DNA from: Clostridia bacterium
Lineage (GTDB): Bacteria; Bacillota; Clostridia; Oscillospirales; CAG-382
Length of the DNA: 27,124 nucleotides
Direction of reading: 5' to 3'
Assembly (NCBI GenBank): GCA_900757905.1
Contig: CAAEPN010000115.1
Location: 1 to 27,124 of the forward strand
Part shown: piece by piece, positions 1 through 9,700 of the stretch
Numbering within the stretch: position 1 is the first letter of the stretch
Layout of the letters: each line of letters opens with the position of its first letter
Notes under the pieces: model-generated
The model's input: the letters and a program-made list of their open reading frames with translations, nothing else
The model's database searches: none
What the model was told of the DNA's origin: nothing
Position numbers and translations under genes: made by a program

Positions 1-72
1 GAACTTAAATCCGGTTCCGGCGTTTGTATTTATAGATACAGTCTTATTGTAAAACTAAAACCTTTCAATAAC

Positions 73-531
73 ATGAAAAAGTACTTTCCATCCTCTGAAT
101 TGATTATCAACGAAGACGGCTCTGTATTCCATCTTCACGTAAAACCTGAATGGTTGGCAGACAAAGTTATCCTGGTTGGTGATCCCGGACGTGTGGCACT
201 CGTAGCTTCTCATTTCGAAAACAAAGAATGCGAAGTGGAAAGCCGCGAATTCAAGACAATCACGGGTACATATAAAGGTAAACGAATTACTGTCGTTTCT
301 ACCGGAATCGGTTGCGATAATATCGATATCGTAATGAACGAACTGGATGCATTAGCCAATATCGACTTCGAGACACGAGAAGAAAAAGAACAGTTCCGGC
401 AGTTAGAGTTAGTACGTATCGGTACGTGCGGCGGTTTACAGCCAAATACACCGGTGGGAACATTCGTATGTTCGCAGAAGTCTATTGGTTTCGACGGATT
501 ATTGAATTTCTATGCCGGACGCAATGCTGTA
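73..531 (+). CDS. udp: 5' fragment of uridine phosphorylase (Bacteroides type)
   Basis: Uridine phosphorylase reversibly splits uridine into uracil and ribose-1-phosphate in the cytoplasm. About 150 N-terminal residues are present. They include the nucleoside-phosphorylase motif VGDPGRVALVA at about residues 35-45, the stretch VVSTGIGCDNIDIVMNELDA, and RIGTCGGLQPNTPVGTFVCS near residue 115. The fragment closely resembles my recollection of the Bacteroides enzyme, which is about 290 residues long. After GRNAV (about base 530) the reading frame stays open to 1329, but that part is only the antisense of the secreted-protein gene and matches no phosphorylase. No Shine-Dalgarno site precedes the ATG, which fits Bacteroides and contrasts with the strong sites elsewhere in the window. 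The gene is truncated and its active site is incomplete. Confidence 0.85.
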
Positions 532-3500
532 CATAGTATCCACAACCGGGTTGCCGTAAACGGTCATACCGTTCGAAAGAACCACATACGGTCTGACATA
601 CAGATCCATGTTGTATGCTTCCTTAGTGTTCGGTATACCGGTAAGAACAGCGGTAATGACCTGTTCTTGGTCGTTCGAACTATAGATGATATTGGTATTT
701 TCATCATGCGCAACGCCCTTGACGGCCTTACCTGCTTCAACTGCAGCCATATTCAATTCATCCGGCGAATTAATCTGTTTTGCAATCGAAACGAGGAAAC
801 CGTATTCCTTAACCGAGAAGCCTTCTTTTTCTTCGGTTGCGGCAAGCAGCTTATTAGCGACCATCGCACGGAAGCGAACGCCTACTGGAGCTGCGGTACG
901 AACCGAAACAGCCGTATCGGTGGTGGTAAAGGTGGTATCCATCTTTTCTTCGCCGGTTGCAGTCAGCTTGTAAAGAACTTTCTTGGAAACGTCCGTCTTG
1001 CTGCCGAAGTAGACGAAGCCGACGCCGTTTTCATTCAGTTTTACAAGGTACTTCGCGCCATCCTTCATTTCAACCGGCTTGTCATAGCCGCCGACATACA
1101 TATAATCGGAAGCAGAAACGCCGGCCGAAGCTATATCAAGCGTAAAGACTGCGTAATTGCTCTTATTTGCTTCTGCGATTTCAACCGTATCGGTAACAAT
1201 GATTGCACCGTTCGCAAAATCGATATCGCCGGTCAGGTACAGGTTCTTGATGTACGCCGAGCCAACCGGAGCGAGCGTGCCGCCTTCAGCGACAAGGTAG
1301 GTTGCCCAATCGTCCGGTCTTACCGTTAAGGTCTTGCCGGTCTTGGCGACAATGTTTGCTTCGGAATTGGTAAAGCGGATGTAATCAACATCGCAAGTAC
1401 CCGGAACGGTCGTTAAGTCAAAGCGCAGGTAATTGAGGACGCCGCTCCAAGAAGCTCTGGAGGTAAAGTCGATATCGACATAAACCCAATCGCTCGGTGC
1501 AGAACCGTAAGCTGCATTCGACGTACTTGCCGAATTTGCTTCTGCAAGCGACGGAGCGGTAGAGGTCTTAAAGAAGATCTGCGTCGAGGTATTTCTGTTT
1601 TCGAGGTTATTCCACTTCATCTTGACGCGAATCTTGCCGGAGGTCGAAGAAGTCGGGAAATTCGGCTGATTCTTCACATATACGATCGGGTCGTAGGACG
1701 AGGCCGGCGTATCGTAGTGAAGAATACCGTCAACGACCTTGGTTTGGGTATCCGTTACATTTCCGACGCTGGAAAGCTCGTCGTTATCGAATTCCCAGTG
1801 GTCGTTCTTATCCCAAACGGCATATAAGATCTTGCCGGGTTCTTCAACGTTAACGGTAAGGCCTACCAAAAGCTTGCTGTCCTTCTTTTCGGACCAGCCG
1901 AGGAAGGTGTAGCCGGAACGGGTCGGAATGGCATCCGAAACCGTAATTTCACCGAGATTTTTGAACTCGCCGGCAGGCATGCCGCTTACTTCGTCCGTGG
2001 TGTTTTCGTCATAACCGAGAATCGGCGATTCAACGAAAGCGATCTCATCGAGGTTGATGGTGCAGTCCACGTTGGTCGGTGTAAATTCGAAGCCGGTAAT
2101 CGTGCCGGAAACCTTATTCAACTTGAAGCAATAGGTGGTATATTCGCGGGTAACGACTTTTTCTTGGAACTTCACATCACCGCCGGTTGCATGAATGGTC
2201 ATATCAAGAACCGTGTCGGTCGAGATTTCGGTATTCTGCATGGTGACGAGAAGCGCATAGTACTCGGAAGCGCCAAGATTCAGCTTCGGCGAGTTGACTT
2301 TCAGCACTTCGCCGGTCGAAACGTTGGTGTTGGTTGCGATCGACATGAACTTGCCGTCGAGAACGTACTGGTTGAAGCCATTGTCGATCGTGAAGTTTTC
2401 CTTATAGCCGTCGGTATCGAACGACCAGCTCTTGGCAAGCTCCCACTTTGCATAGACTGTGACATCGCCGGTAATTTCAATTGATTTTACCGGTTCACCG
2501 TCCGGCGTGAGCGCCCAACCTAAGAATTTATAGGTTTCGCGAACCGGATAGCCGTCGTCAAAGACAAAGGTGTTTTTAGCGAACTTATTCGGTTCAGGAA
2601 GCTCGGTAACCGTATCGGTCGTGTTCTTATCGTAGGTCACGGTGAACGGCTTCGTCTGGCCGGAAATGGTGATGTCGAGCGAAGCGCTCAGGGATTCATC
2701 GTACTTGGAGGTTACGGTAACCGTAACAACACCGTCGTTCTTTGCGGTAAGAACGCCGTCCTCGGAAATGACCGCGAGGTTCTTGTCGCTTACCGTCCAA
2801 GTTACAGCCTGCGGAGCAGTTGCCGGAAGAACGTTTGCGGAAAGCTTCACAAACGCGTCAGCCTTTGTGATTTCCGTTACAGTGCCATCGGCAAACTTAA
2901 TGTCCTGCGGAATGGTGGTGTATTCGGTTCTGTCGTTAAGGGTCAGACGTGCGTTAGCCTGATCAAAGATGAGCTTTGCGATTCTGTCCATACCGAGGTC
3001 GCCCGGATGGTTCTTAACGCCGTCGATTGCGTCTTTGAGTGAAGCATCGTCCCATGCCATGTTTTCACGGGAGTTCAAGGTGTGAACCAGTGCAAGGCCG
3101 AGATCGAGGTCATCTGCCACTAACTTCATGCCTTCGATACGGCTCGAGCCGCCCCAGAAAGGTGTGCAGACAACGATCGTTGCGTCAGGTGCTTCGTCGC
3201 GCAAAGCTTTAACAAGGCAGGTAACAGCGTAACGATAAGATTCAGTAGTCGGATTGGTGTTGACGTTTTCACCCATCTGGATCGAGATAACATCCGGTCG
3301 GAAGAGCTTGACATCCTCTACGAATGATGAGATCATGGAGGAATAGTCGGCTTCTAAGTCATCCGTTGCGATAGAACGCTCAAAGCCGGCAATAGAGGTA
3401 CCGACCTTCAAGGTCGTGCTGTTTGCGCCGAACTTTTCGTTCATGTAGTACTGCAAGCGGTGTGCATAGTCGTTTTCTTCCGAAGAAGCGGCCATACCGC

Positions 3501-6429
3501 AGAGACGGTTCCAACCAATACTGGGTGCGATACCGTGTCTTGCAATCGAGTTACCGAATACAAGAACTCTGTAATCGTTAACAGCCATACGATCCGGTTG
3601 GCCGGAAATGTTAATGGTAATGGACTGTGCTTCGGAAACGCCCTTGATGAGAGCGGTTACGGTAATCGTACCGTTGAGCTTACCGGTAAGTGTAAGCGAA
3701 CCGTCCTCGTTCTTGGTAAGCTGCGCGTTTACGGTGTCCGTAACAAAATCGGCTTCGGAGGTCTCACTGCCGTCGCCGTAACGAACGTACGGATAAATGA
3801 TCACCTGACCGTTGTCCTCCGTGATTTCGTTGGAGGTGGCATACAAACCGATTTTTTCAATGATTTCAGATTTCGGAGCGATGATCTTGTCGGCAATATA
3901 AATATCAGAAACAGTCATAGAGCCAGCACCGTTAACAGAGATCATAAAGGTCTTTACGGTTCCCTTAAAGTCAGATCTTGCACTAAGGTCAACAACGTAG
4001 TATTTATAGTCGCCATCCGTAATGGAGGAAACAACCGAGCTTGCTGTTTGAGTTTCATTATAACTCGGATAATCCGAAGAAGAATAATAAACCCGGAAGC
4101 CGGAAATACCGCTGTTATCTTTTGCTTTAATGATAAGTTTGTTATAAACAGAAGCATCGAGTGAAGTGGACGGTGTTTTGATATCCATTGCGCCTTGGTT
4201 ACCGGTGCCGGAACGGGTAATGGTTACCGTACCGTCTTCGTTCGTAGTGATCGAGGTATGTCCCCATGCGCTGTACTCGCTGTTTGAGTAATGATACTCA
4301 TTTGAAACATCCTCATTCGGCTCATAGAGCGTGGTAAAATAGATTTCTTCCAATTCCACAATACCGTTACCGCCTTCAAACTTGAACATACAGTTTGTAT
4401 AATCGCCGGTCCAGTTTGTGTTGGTGCTCATATCAACATAGTATTCCTTAAAGACCTTGGAATTCTTATCAAACTTGATATTGACTGTTTGAGCTTCACT
4501 TGCGCCTGGATGCGTGGTGGTGGAGAAATAGAGCTTCACATGGTCTACCGTGCCGTTGTTTCTTGCTTTAACAACAAGATAGCGGTGCGACTTGGTGTTT
4601 AAGGCAACATCCGGATGCTTTAAGTACGGTGTGCCTTCATAGGTTTCGGCAGCCGTATTGACAATAAGCATACCGTTCTTGTATTCCGTGGAATAGCCCT
4701 TGTTGGCAGCCGTCCAAACCTGTGTAGAAGCGTCTTCGAAGTCCCACTTGTAGGTCGTTGCATCCGGCGTATCCGGATCTTTTTCCCAAACGGCATACAG
4801 GGTATTCTTTTCTTCCACGTCAATCGAGGAAACAACATCGTCAACCGCTGCGTCGGCTGTCAATGCCCAGCCCTTGAAGATGTAGCCGTAACGGGTCGGT
4901 ACGATCGACGCGTCAGGCGTATAGGAGGTGATTAACTTGCCGTCGTCATCCAACAAGAAATAACGGTTGGCAACGACTTTATCCGTGGCGTCGTTCATGA
5001 GATAGGTGCACTCATAATTCGGACGGGTGGCAAAATAGATTTCTTCAAATTCGATCGTACCTTCGCCGCTGTTTGCCGCAAACATACAGCCGGTGTAGTT
5101 GCCGGTCCATCTGGCGTTTGTCGACATATCAACATAGTATTCCTTAAAGGTATCTGAGTTGCCGTCAATCGGCAGAAAAATCTGCTGATCTTCACTATTA
5201 CTCGGATAATCGGAGGTTCTGAAATAGAACTGAATACCGGTAACGCCGCTGCTCTTAGCGCGAACAACGAGATAGCGATAGTCTTCGGTGTTTAACGAAA
5301 CAGCTGGATGAGAAAGGTACGGCGTAGTGCCGTTTCTGTTTTCCGCATGGTTGTTGACAACCAAAACGCCGTCTTTGTATTCAATGGCATAACCGTAATT
5401 GTTCTTGACCCAAACCTGCTTTGAGGTATCGTCGAAGTTCCAACGGTGGACATAGGCGGTGACATTTTCATCCTTTTCCCAGACCGCGTAAAGCGCGATA
5501 TCCTCGTTATTCAACGCGATGGTTTCGGGTGCGTCAGCCGTGGTGCTGTCCTTGGAGAGCGACCAGCCCTTGAAGATGTAGCCGAAGCGCGAAGCCTTAG
5601 GCGCAGAGGCAAGCGGATAGGAGGTCATGATATTTCCGTTGCTGTCAAGGAGAAAATACTCGGATTTTAATACCGTATCCGTGCCGTCGTTTAAGTAGAA
5701 GGTTGCCTTATAGGACGGAACATAGAGAAGATCATCGAACATAAAGTCGGTAGTACCTGCGGTTTTTACGAGCTTTCCCTGGATCAGAATGTTTTTCACA
5801 TCGCTTGGATCCACAGTCGTCGTCCCGGGCACAGTGGCTTTCGAAAAATCAAGCAAGCCGCTGAATTTTTTCCATGCAGCATTATAGGAAAAGCCGCCGA
5901 CATCCTTAACAACATTGCCGCCTTTCATAACCCACAACGACTCAGCTTCCGTGTAGGATTCCCCAGCAGCCGGCGTGTACGTCTTCTTATACTTGAAGGA
6001 AACGTAAATCGGACGCTTTGCTTCGATTGTAGCCGGTGTGTAAAAACGGAAGGAAGGATATCTCTCCTTATCGTTCGGCAGCGAGCAGGAAAGGGACAAA
6101 ACCTTTTCCGAGCCGTTGACTTCGTCCTTGGCAGGGTTGCTTATAACTTTTGCTTCGCCGTTCGGTGTGTAATACTCGGTAATGACCGATTTGAAAGAGT
6201 TTGCCTCCTCTTCCGTTTCATAGCCGTACGGTTCGGTCGTCTGTGTGAGCATATTCAAACCCGGTTTTATGCCCACGGCGGTAAGCGTTGTGTCGTCTGC
6301 CGCAGTTTCGGTCGGTTCAACGACCGATTCTACCGTTTCCATGGTCGGTACAGCGAAAACAAATCCGCTGAAAACCATGCAGAACGAAAGCAGGAAACAC
6401 AATGCTTTGGTGAAATGTGTTTTTCTCAT
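499..6429 (-). CDS. Giant secreted SGNH-hydrolase-like modular protein (paralog 1, 3' end lost)
   Basis: A 1976-residue reading from ATG 6429. That start has AAGGAG 11 nt upstream and is followed by a clear signal peptide (residues 1-26, ending FVFA). An upstream ATG at 6498 in the same frame lacks both. Approximate modules: carbohydrate-binding-like N-terminus (50-235); InlB/Flg_new repeats at 237-325, 473-556, 1263-1329 and 1469-1544; jelly-roll-like modules at 326-468, 558-700, 708-846, 1332-1466 and 1544-1690; Ig-like domains at 855-944 and 1173-1262; an SGNH hydrolase domain at 952-1160 with Ser961 in FGNSI, Asn1055 in QMGEN and His1141 in NHPGDLGM; and two unnamed C-terminal domains (1695-1813, 1815-1971). 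It is probably an extracellular esterase acting on a glycan; the substrate is inference. No LPXTG, SLH or dockerin is visible. The last residues (SGIEIQ) and the stop come from the junction at ~525, so the native C-terminus is missing. Confidence 0.8.
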   Translation of the reverse strand: MRKTHFTKALCFLLSFCMVFSGFVFAVPTMETVESVVEPTETAADDTTLTAVGIKPGLNMLTQTTEPYGYETEEEANSFKSVITEYYTPNGEAKVISNPAKDEVNGSEKVLSLSCSLPNDKERYPSFRFYTPATIEAKRPIYVSFKYKKTYTPAAGESYTEAESLWVMKGGNVVKDVGGFSYNAAWKKFSGLLDFSKATVPGTTTVDPSDVKNILIQGKLVKTAGTTDFMFDDLLYVPSYKATFYLNDGTDTVLKSEYFLLDSNGNIMTSYPLASAPKASRFGYIFKGWSLSKDSTTADAPETIALNNEDIALYAVWEKDENVTAYVHRWNFDDTSKQVWVKNNYGYAIEYKDGVLVVNNHAENRNGTTPYLSHPAVSLNTEDYRYLVVRAKSSGVTGIQFYFRTSDYPSNSEDQQIFLPIDGNSDTFKEYYVDMSTNARWTGNYTGCMFAANSGEGTIEFEEIYFATRPNYECTYLMNDATDKVVANRYFLLDDDGKLITSYTPDASIVPTRYGYIFKGWALTADAAVDDVVSSIDVEEKNTLYAVWEKDPDTPDATTYKWDFEDASTQVWTAANKGYSTEYKNGMLIVNTAAETYEGTPYLKHPDVALNTKSHRYLVVKARNNGTVDHVKLYFSTTTHPGASEAQTVNIKFDKNSKVFKEYYVDMSTNTNWTGDYTNCMFKFEGGNGIVELEEIYFTTLYEPNEDVSNEYHYSNSEYSAWGHTSITTNEDGTVTITRSGTGNQGAMDIKTPSTSLDASVYNKLIIKAKDNSGISGFRVYYSSSDYPSYNETQTASSVVSSITDGDYKYYVVDLSARSDFKGTVKTFMISVNGAGSMTVSDIYIADKIIAPKSEIIEKIGLYATSNEITEDNGQVIIYPYVRYGDGSETSEADFVTDTVNAQLTKNEDGSLTLTGKLNGTITVTALIKGVSEAQSITINISGQPDRMAVNDYRVLVFGNSIARHGIAPSIGWNRLCGMAASSEENDYAHRLQYYMNEKFGANSTTLKVGTSIAGFERSIATDDLEADYSSMISSFVEDVKLFRPDVISIQMGENVNTNPTTESYRYAVTCLVKALRDEAPDATIVVCTPFWGGSSRIEGMKLVADDLDLGLALVHTLNSRENMAWDDASLKDAIDGVKNHPGDLGMDRIAKLIFDQANARLTLNDRTEYTTIPQDIKFADGTVTEITKADAFVKLSANVLPATAPQAVTWTVSDKNLAVISEDGVLTAKNDGVVTVTVTSKYDESLSASLDITISGQTKPFTVTYDKNTTDTVTELPEPNKFAKNTFVFDDGYPVRETYKFLGWALTPDGEPVKSIEITGDVTVYAKWELAKSWSFDTDGYKENFTIDNGFNQYVLDGKFMSIATNTNVSTGEVLKVNSPKLNLGASEYYALLVTMQNTEISTDTVLDMTIHATGGDVKFQEKVVTREYTTYCFKLNKVSGTITGFEFTPTNVDCTINLDEIAFVESPILGYDENTTDEVSGMPAGEFKNLGEITVSDAIPTRSGYTFLGWSEKKDSKLLVGLTVNVEEPGKILYAVWDKNDHWEFDNDELSSVGNVTDTQTKVVDGILHYDTPASSYDPIVYVKNQPNFPTSSTSGKIRVKMKWNNLENRNTSTQIFFKTSTAPSLAEANSASTSNAAYGSAPSDWVYVDIDFTSRASWSGVLNYLRFDLTTVPGTCDVDYIRFTNSEANIVAKTGKTLTVRPDDWATYLVAEGGTLAPVGSAYIKNLYLTGDIDFANGAIIVTDTVEIAEANKSNYAVFTLDIASAGVSASDYMYVGGYDKPVEMKDGAKYLVKLNENGVGFVYFGSKTDVSKKVLYKLTATGEEKMDTTFTTTDTAVSVRTAAPVGVRFRAMVANKLLAATEEKEGFSVKEYGFLVSIAKQINSPDELNMAAVEAGKAVKGVAHDENTNIIYSSNDQEQVITAVLTGIPNTKEAYNMDLYVRPYVVLSNGMTVYGNPVVDTMYSIASGIEIQ
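519..533. other. Chimeric junction between two unrelated genes
   Basis: To the left, the + strand encodes uridine phosphorylase up to residues FYAGRNAV. To the right, the - strand encodes the conserved C-terminal domain of the large secreted protein, ending at TMYSIA. Both genes are cut in mid-domain at the same point, and the bases around 521-531 can be read as either partner, so a short microhomology may sit at the join. A misassembly or amplification chimera is the likeliest cause. A real recombination event cannot be excluded from the sequence alone. Confidence 0.75.
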
Positions 6430-6469
6430 GGTGCTAAGTACTCCTTTTCTTAAATTTTTGAGCATTATT

Positions 6470-6498
6470 ATTTTACTACAAAAGTTATCCAAAATCAA
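6470..6498 (-). promoter_or_regulatory. Predicted sigma-A promoter of SGNH paralog 1
   Basis: On the - strand, TTGATT (6498-6493) and TAAAAT (6475-6470) are separated by 17 bp. They lie about 40 bp before the ATG at 6429, leaving a short leader that carries the AAGGAG ribosome site. The -35 box is only a fair match. Confidence 0.45.
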
Positions 6499-6660
6499 GA
6501 CGACAAAACGACTATTCTTTTTGCTTCAATTTGTGCACATTGTACAATTCACCGTCCAGAATACGGACAAAATAGATAATTCCACGTCTAAAAAAAGAAC
6601 AAACGCATATTTACGAGCATTTTGTCCCCAAAATAGACAGGTTTGCTTCAAGGCAAAGTA

Positions 6661-6693
6661 AAGGCAGTTACCCAAAATACGGATAACTGCCTT
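6661..6693. repeat. Second hairpin in tandem
   Basis: Inverted repeat with 10-bp arms AAGGCAGTTA (6661-6670) and TAACTGCCTT (6684-6693), extended inward by two C-G pairs after one mismatch. There is no T-run on either side, so it is not a classic terminator. It follows the hairpin at 6700-6740 directly in the direction of transcription of paralog 2. Confidence 0.5.
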
Positions 6694-6699
6694 GAAACA

Positions 6700-6740
6700 C
6701 AAACAAAGAGCATGCCGTTTTTCGACATGCTCTTTGTTTG
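6700..6740 (-). terminator. Hairpin terminator behind SGNH paralog 2
   Basis: A perfect 15-bp stem (6700-6714 with 6726-6740) around an 11-nt loop, 15 nt past the stop of paralog 2. The T-rich tail on the - strand (TTTGTTTGTGTTTC) is interrupted, so termination may be incomplete and allow read-through into paralog 1. Confidence 0.6.
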
Positions 6741-6755
6741 GTGTATTGATATCGC

Positions 6756-9700
6756 TTACCTTTCTGCAACTTCAATAATATTGTAAATATAATCTGCATA
6801 CGGTTCGCTGCCGGTCATCGTTTGCGATACACGGGTTGCAATTTCATACATACTGTCGGTAACCGGGTTGCCGTAAACGGTAATACCGTTCGAAAGGATC
6901 ACATACGGTCGGACATACAGGTCAGTGAGGTAAGCTTGCCTGGTGTTCGGAATACCGTTGAGGACAGCCGTGATTATCTGAACCTCGTCAGTCGATTCGT
7001 AGACGATATTGGTCTTTTCGTCGTGAGCGACGCCCTTTATCGCCTGCCCTGCCTTGACGGCTGCCATATTCAAGTCGTCCGGCGAATCGATACGGCTGCC
7101 GACCGAAACAAGGAAGCCATATTCTTTCACGGCAAATCCGTCTTTTTCTTCGGTCGCTGCAAGCAGCTTATTCATGACCGTCGCACGGAAGCGAACGCCA
7201 ATCGGTGCAGTTCCGCGAACCGAAACCGCTGTATCCGACTCGGTAAAGACCGTGTTTAACTTCTCCGCGCCGGACGCGGTAATTTTGTAGAGAGCTTTCT
7301 TGGAAACGTCCGTCTTGCTGCCGAAGTAGACGAAGCCTATACCGTTTTCATCGAGCTTTACAAGGTATTTTGCGCCGTCTTTCATTTCGACCGGCTTATC
7401 ATAGCCGCCGATATACATATAATCGGAAGCTGTAACACCAGCCGAAGCCATATCGAGCGTAAAGACGGTATAGGTCTCCTTGATTTCGTCGGCAATTTCA
7501 AGCGTATCGGTTACGGCAATTGCACCGTCCGTATAATCGATATCACCCGAAAGATAGAGGTTCTTTAAGAAAACTGTGCCTGTCGGCACCAGTGCGCCGC
7601 CCTCTTTGACAATATAGGTCGCATCGTCGGACGAAGTGAGCACACGCACCTTTCCGGAATCGGTAAGGATGTTGGCTTCGGAATCGGTAAAGCGGACATA
7701 GTCAAGGTCAACGCTTCCCTGCGTGTTGACAATATCGAAGCGAAGCTGGGTCATTGTGCCCTTCCAGTTTTCCTTGCCCGTAAAATCAAAGGTGACAAGC
7801 TTGTAATCCTCGGGATTTCTGCCGCCAAGCGGAAGCAAATCGGTTTTTACGGAATTTCCTTCGGAAAGCTGGGCATCGCTTCCTTTGAAGAACATTTGCG
7901 AGAAGTAATCGCCGGTCGATTCGGTTGACCATTTCATGCGCGCGACCACCTTGCCGGAGGTTGTCGCGGCGGCAAAATTCGTCGGAATGCCGATGATCGG
8001 ATCATAGGAGTTATCCGCCTTTGCCGTCGCCGTAAAGTGCAGGATGCCGTCCGATAACGTACCTTTTCCGTTGCTAAGGCTGTATTCCGCTGTGCTGTCC
8101 ATTTCCCAATGGTCGTTTTTGTCCCAAACGGCATAAACCGTATGAACGGAATCGTCAACGGTATCCGAAAGAAGCAGCTTGCTTGTTTTGCTCTTGCTCC
8201 AGCCCAAGAAGGTATACCCTGCTCTTGCCGGCTTTGTTTCGGCAAACGTGTACTTGCCGTTCGAGGTCAGATACTCCGGCGACGGGAGGTTGGTCACCGT
8301 GTCGGTGGTATTGGCATCATACGTCAACGCGCCGTTTTCGGAAGAGACAAACGCGATTTCATCGAGCATGAGCGAGCAGTCGATGTTGGTCGGCTTGAAA
8401 GAAAATCCGGTGATCATTTCCTTGACGTTCGAAAGATCAAAGGCATAAGAGGTCACATCGGTCGTGGTTACGCTGACAGAGTAGGAGTAGCTGTTTTTCG
8501 CGGTATATACCGTTAAATCAAGGGTCGTATCCTTCGCTATCGCACTGTTTTGCAGACGAAGCGCGAGAATCGAATATTGATTCGGGTCAACCGCAAGCTT
8601 CGGCGAATTAACCTGAAGCACCGCTCCCGCCTCAAGATCGGTGTTGGTAGCAATCATCGAGAAGATGCCGTTTTTTACATATTGGTTGAAGCCGTAATTA
8701 ACGGTAAAACCTTCTTTGTAGTCGGTGCGGTCGAAGGTCCATCGCACGGCGGGCGTCCAAACGGCATAGACGGTTGTATCCTCCGTTATATTGAACGAAG
8801 AAACCGCTTCTCCGTCCGGCGCAAGCGCCCAGCCGACAAAGGTGTAGGTCTCGCGCTCGGGATAAGCTTTGTCAAACACGAATTCGCCTTTGGCATAAGG
8901 ATTCGGAGCCGGCATGCCGGTTACGGTATCAGTCGTGTTTTTATCATAGGTTACGGTAAATGGCAAAGTCTGACCGGAAACCGTGATTTTGATTTCATCA
9001 AAAGCATTTTCGTTATAGTGCGCTGTAGCACGAACCGTGACAACGCCATCGTTGACAGCAGTCAGAACGCCGTTTTCATCGATCGTGGCGATATAGCGGT
9101 TATCGACCGACCAATCCACGCTTTGGTCGGCATCTGCCGGAAGAATTTTTGCAGAAAGAGCCAGCGTTCCGTTTTCGGTCGTAATCGTGTTCTTTTCGCT
9201 TACAATTTCAAGCGAAGCCGGATGATTGGTATAGGTGATGACCTCGCGTTCGCTGCGGTCTTTTTCAATTTCAGCATAGAAGAGCTTTGCAATGTTTTCC
9301 ATACCGAGGTCGCCCGGATGAATTGCCACACCGTTATGCTCAAATAAGCCGAGCGCCTTGTTTTCGTCCGTATTTAACGTATGCAAGAGCGCAATTCGGA
9401 CGCCTAACTCTTCCGCAACCTTCATCGCACCGTAAACACGTGCATTGCCGCCCCAGAAAGGCGTTGTAATGACGATGGTTGCGTCAGGCGCTTCCTCCTT
9501 GAACATGGTAACGACCTGACGCATGATGTTTTCATACTGCGCCTGATTGATCTGTCCGGAGCCGTTTTCACCCATTTGGAGCGTGATGATGTTCGGCTTG
9601 AAGGTGCGGAAGTCGTCGCGCATGGGATCGATCATATAGGAATAATCCTTGTCGGTCGCGTCGCTTGCGGTAATACCGTTTTCCCAATTGCTCTGTGAAG

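Larger units (their letters stand above)
6430..6755. other. Intergenic region between the two SGNH paralogs
   Basis: These 326 bases contain no convincing gene. They hold the predicted promoter of paralog 1 at the left end and two tandem hairpins (6661-6693 and 6700-6740) at the right end, behind paralog 2. Between them, three short related motifs with core CCARAATA occur, each flanked by small inverted repeats (near 6554-6568, 6624-6638 and 6668-6687). An AT-rich open frame on the + strand here has no ribosome site and resembles no protein I know. Confidence 0.6.

Noticed and set aside
73..1329. A 418-codon + strand frame that looks like one protein
   Set aside because: Only the first ~150 codons are phosphorylase-like; the rest is the antisense of the secreted-protein gene across a junction.
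3460..4164. Long + strand frame inside SGNH paralog 1
   Set aside because: Antisense shadow of an Ig-like and jelly-roll region with no ribosome site or recognisable domain.
5000..5500. Possible CRISPR-like or tandem DNA repeats in the surface-protein genes
   Set aside because: The similarity comes from repeated InlB and jelly-roll protein modules; units are long, diverged and coding.
8550..9347. 265-codon + strand frame inside SGNH paralog 2
   Set aside because: Antisense shadow; the - strand protein has a signal peptide, promoter and conserved domains.
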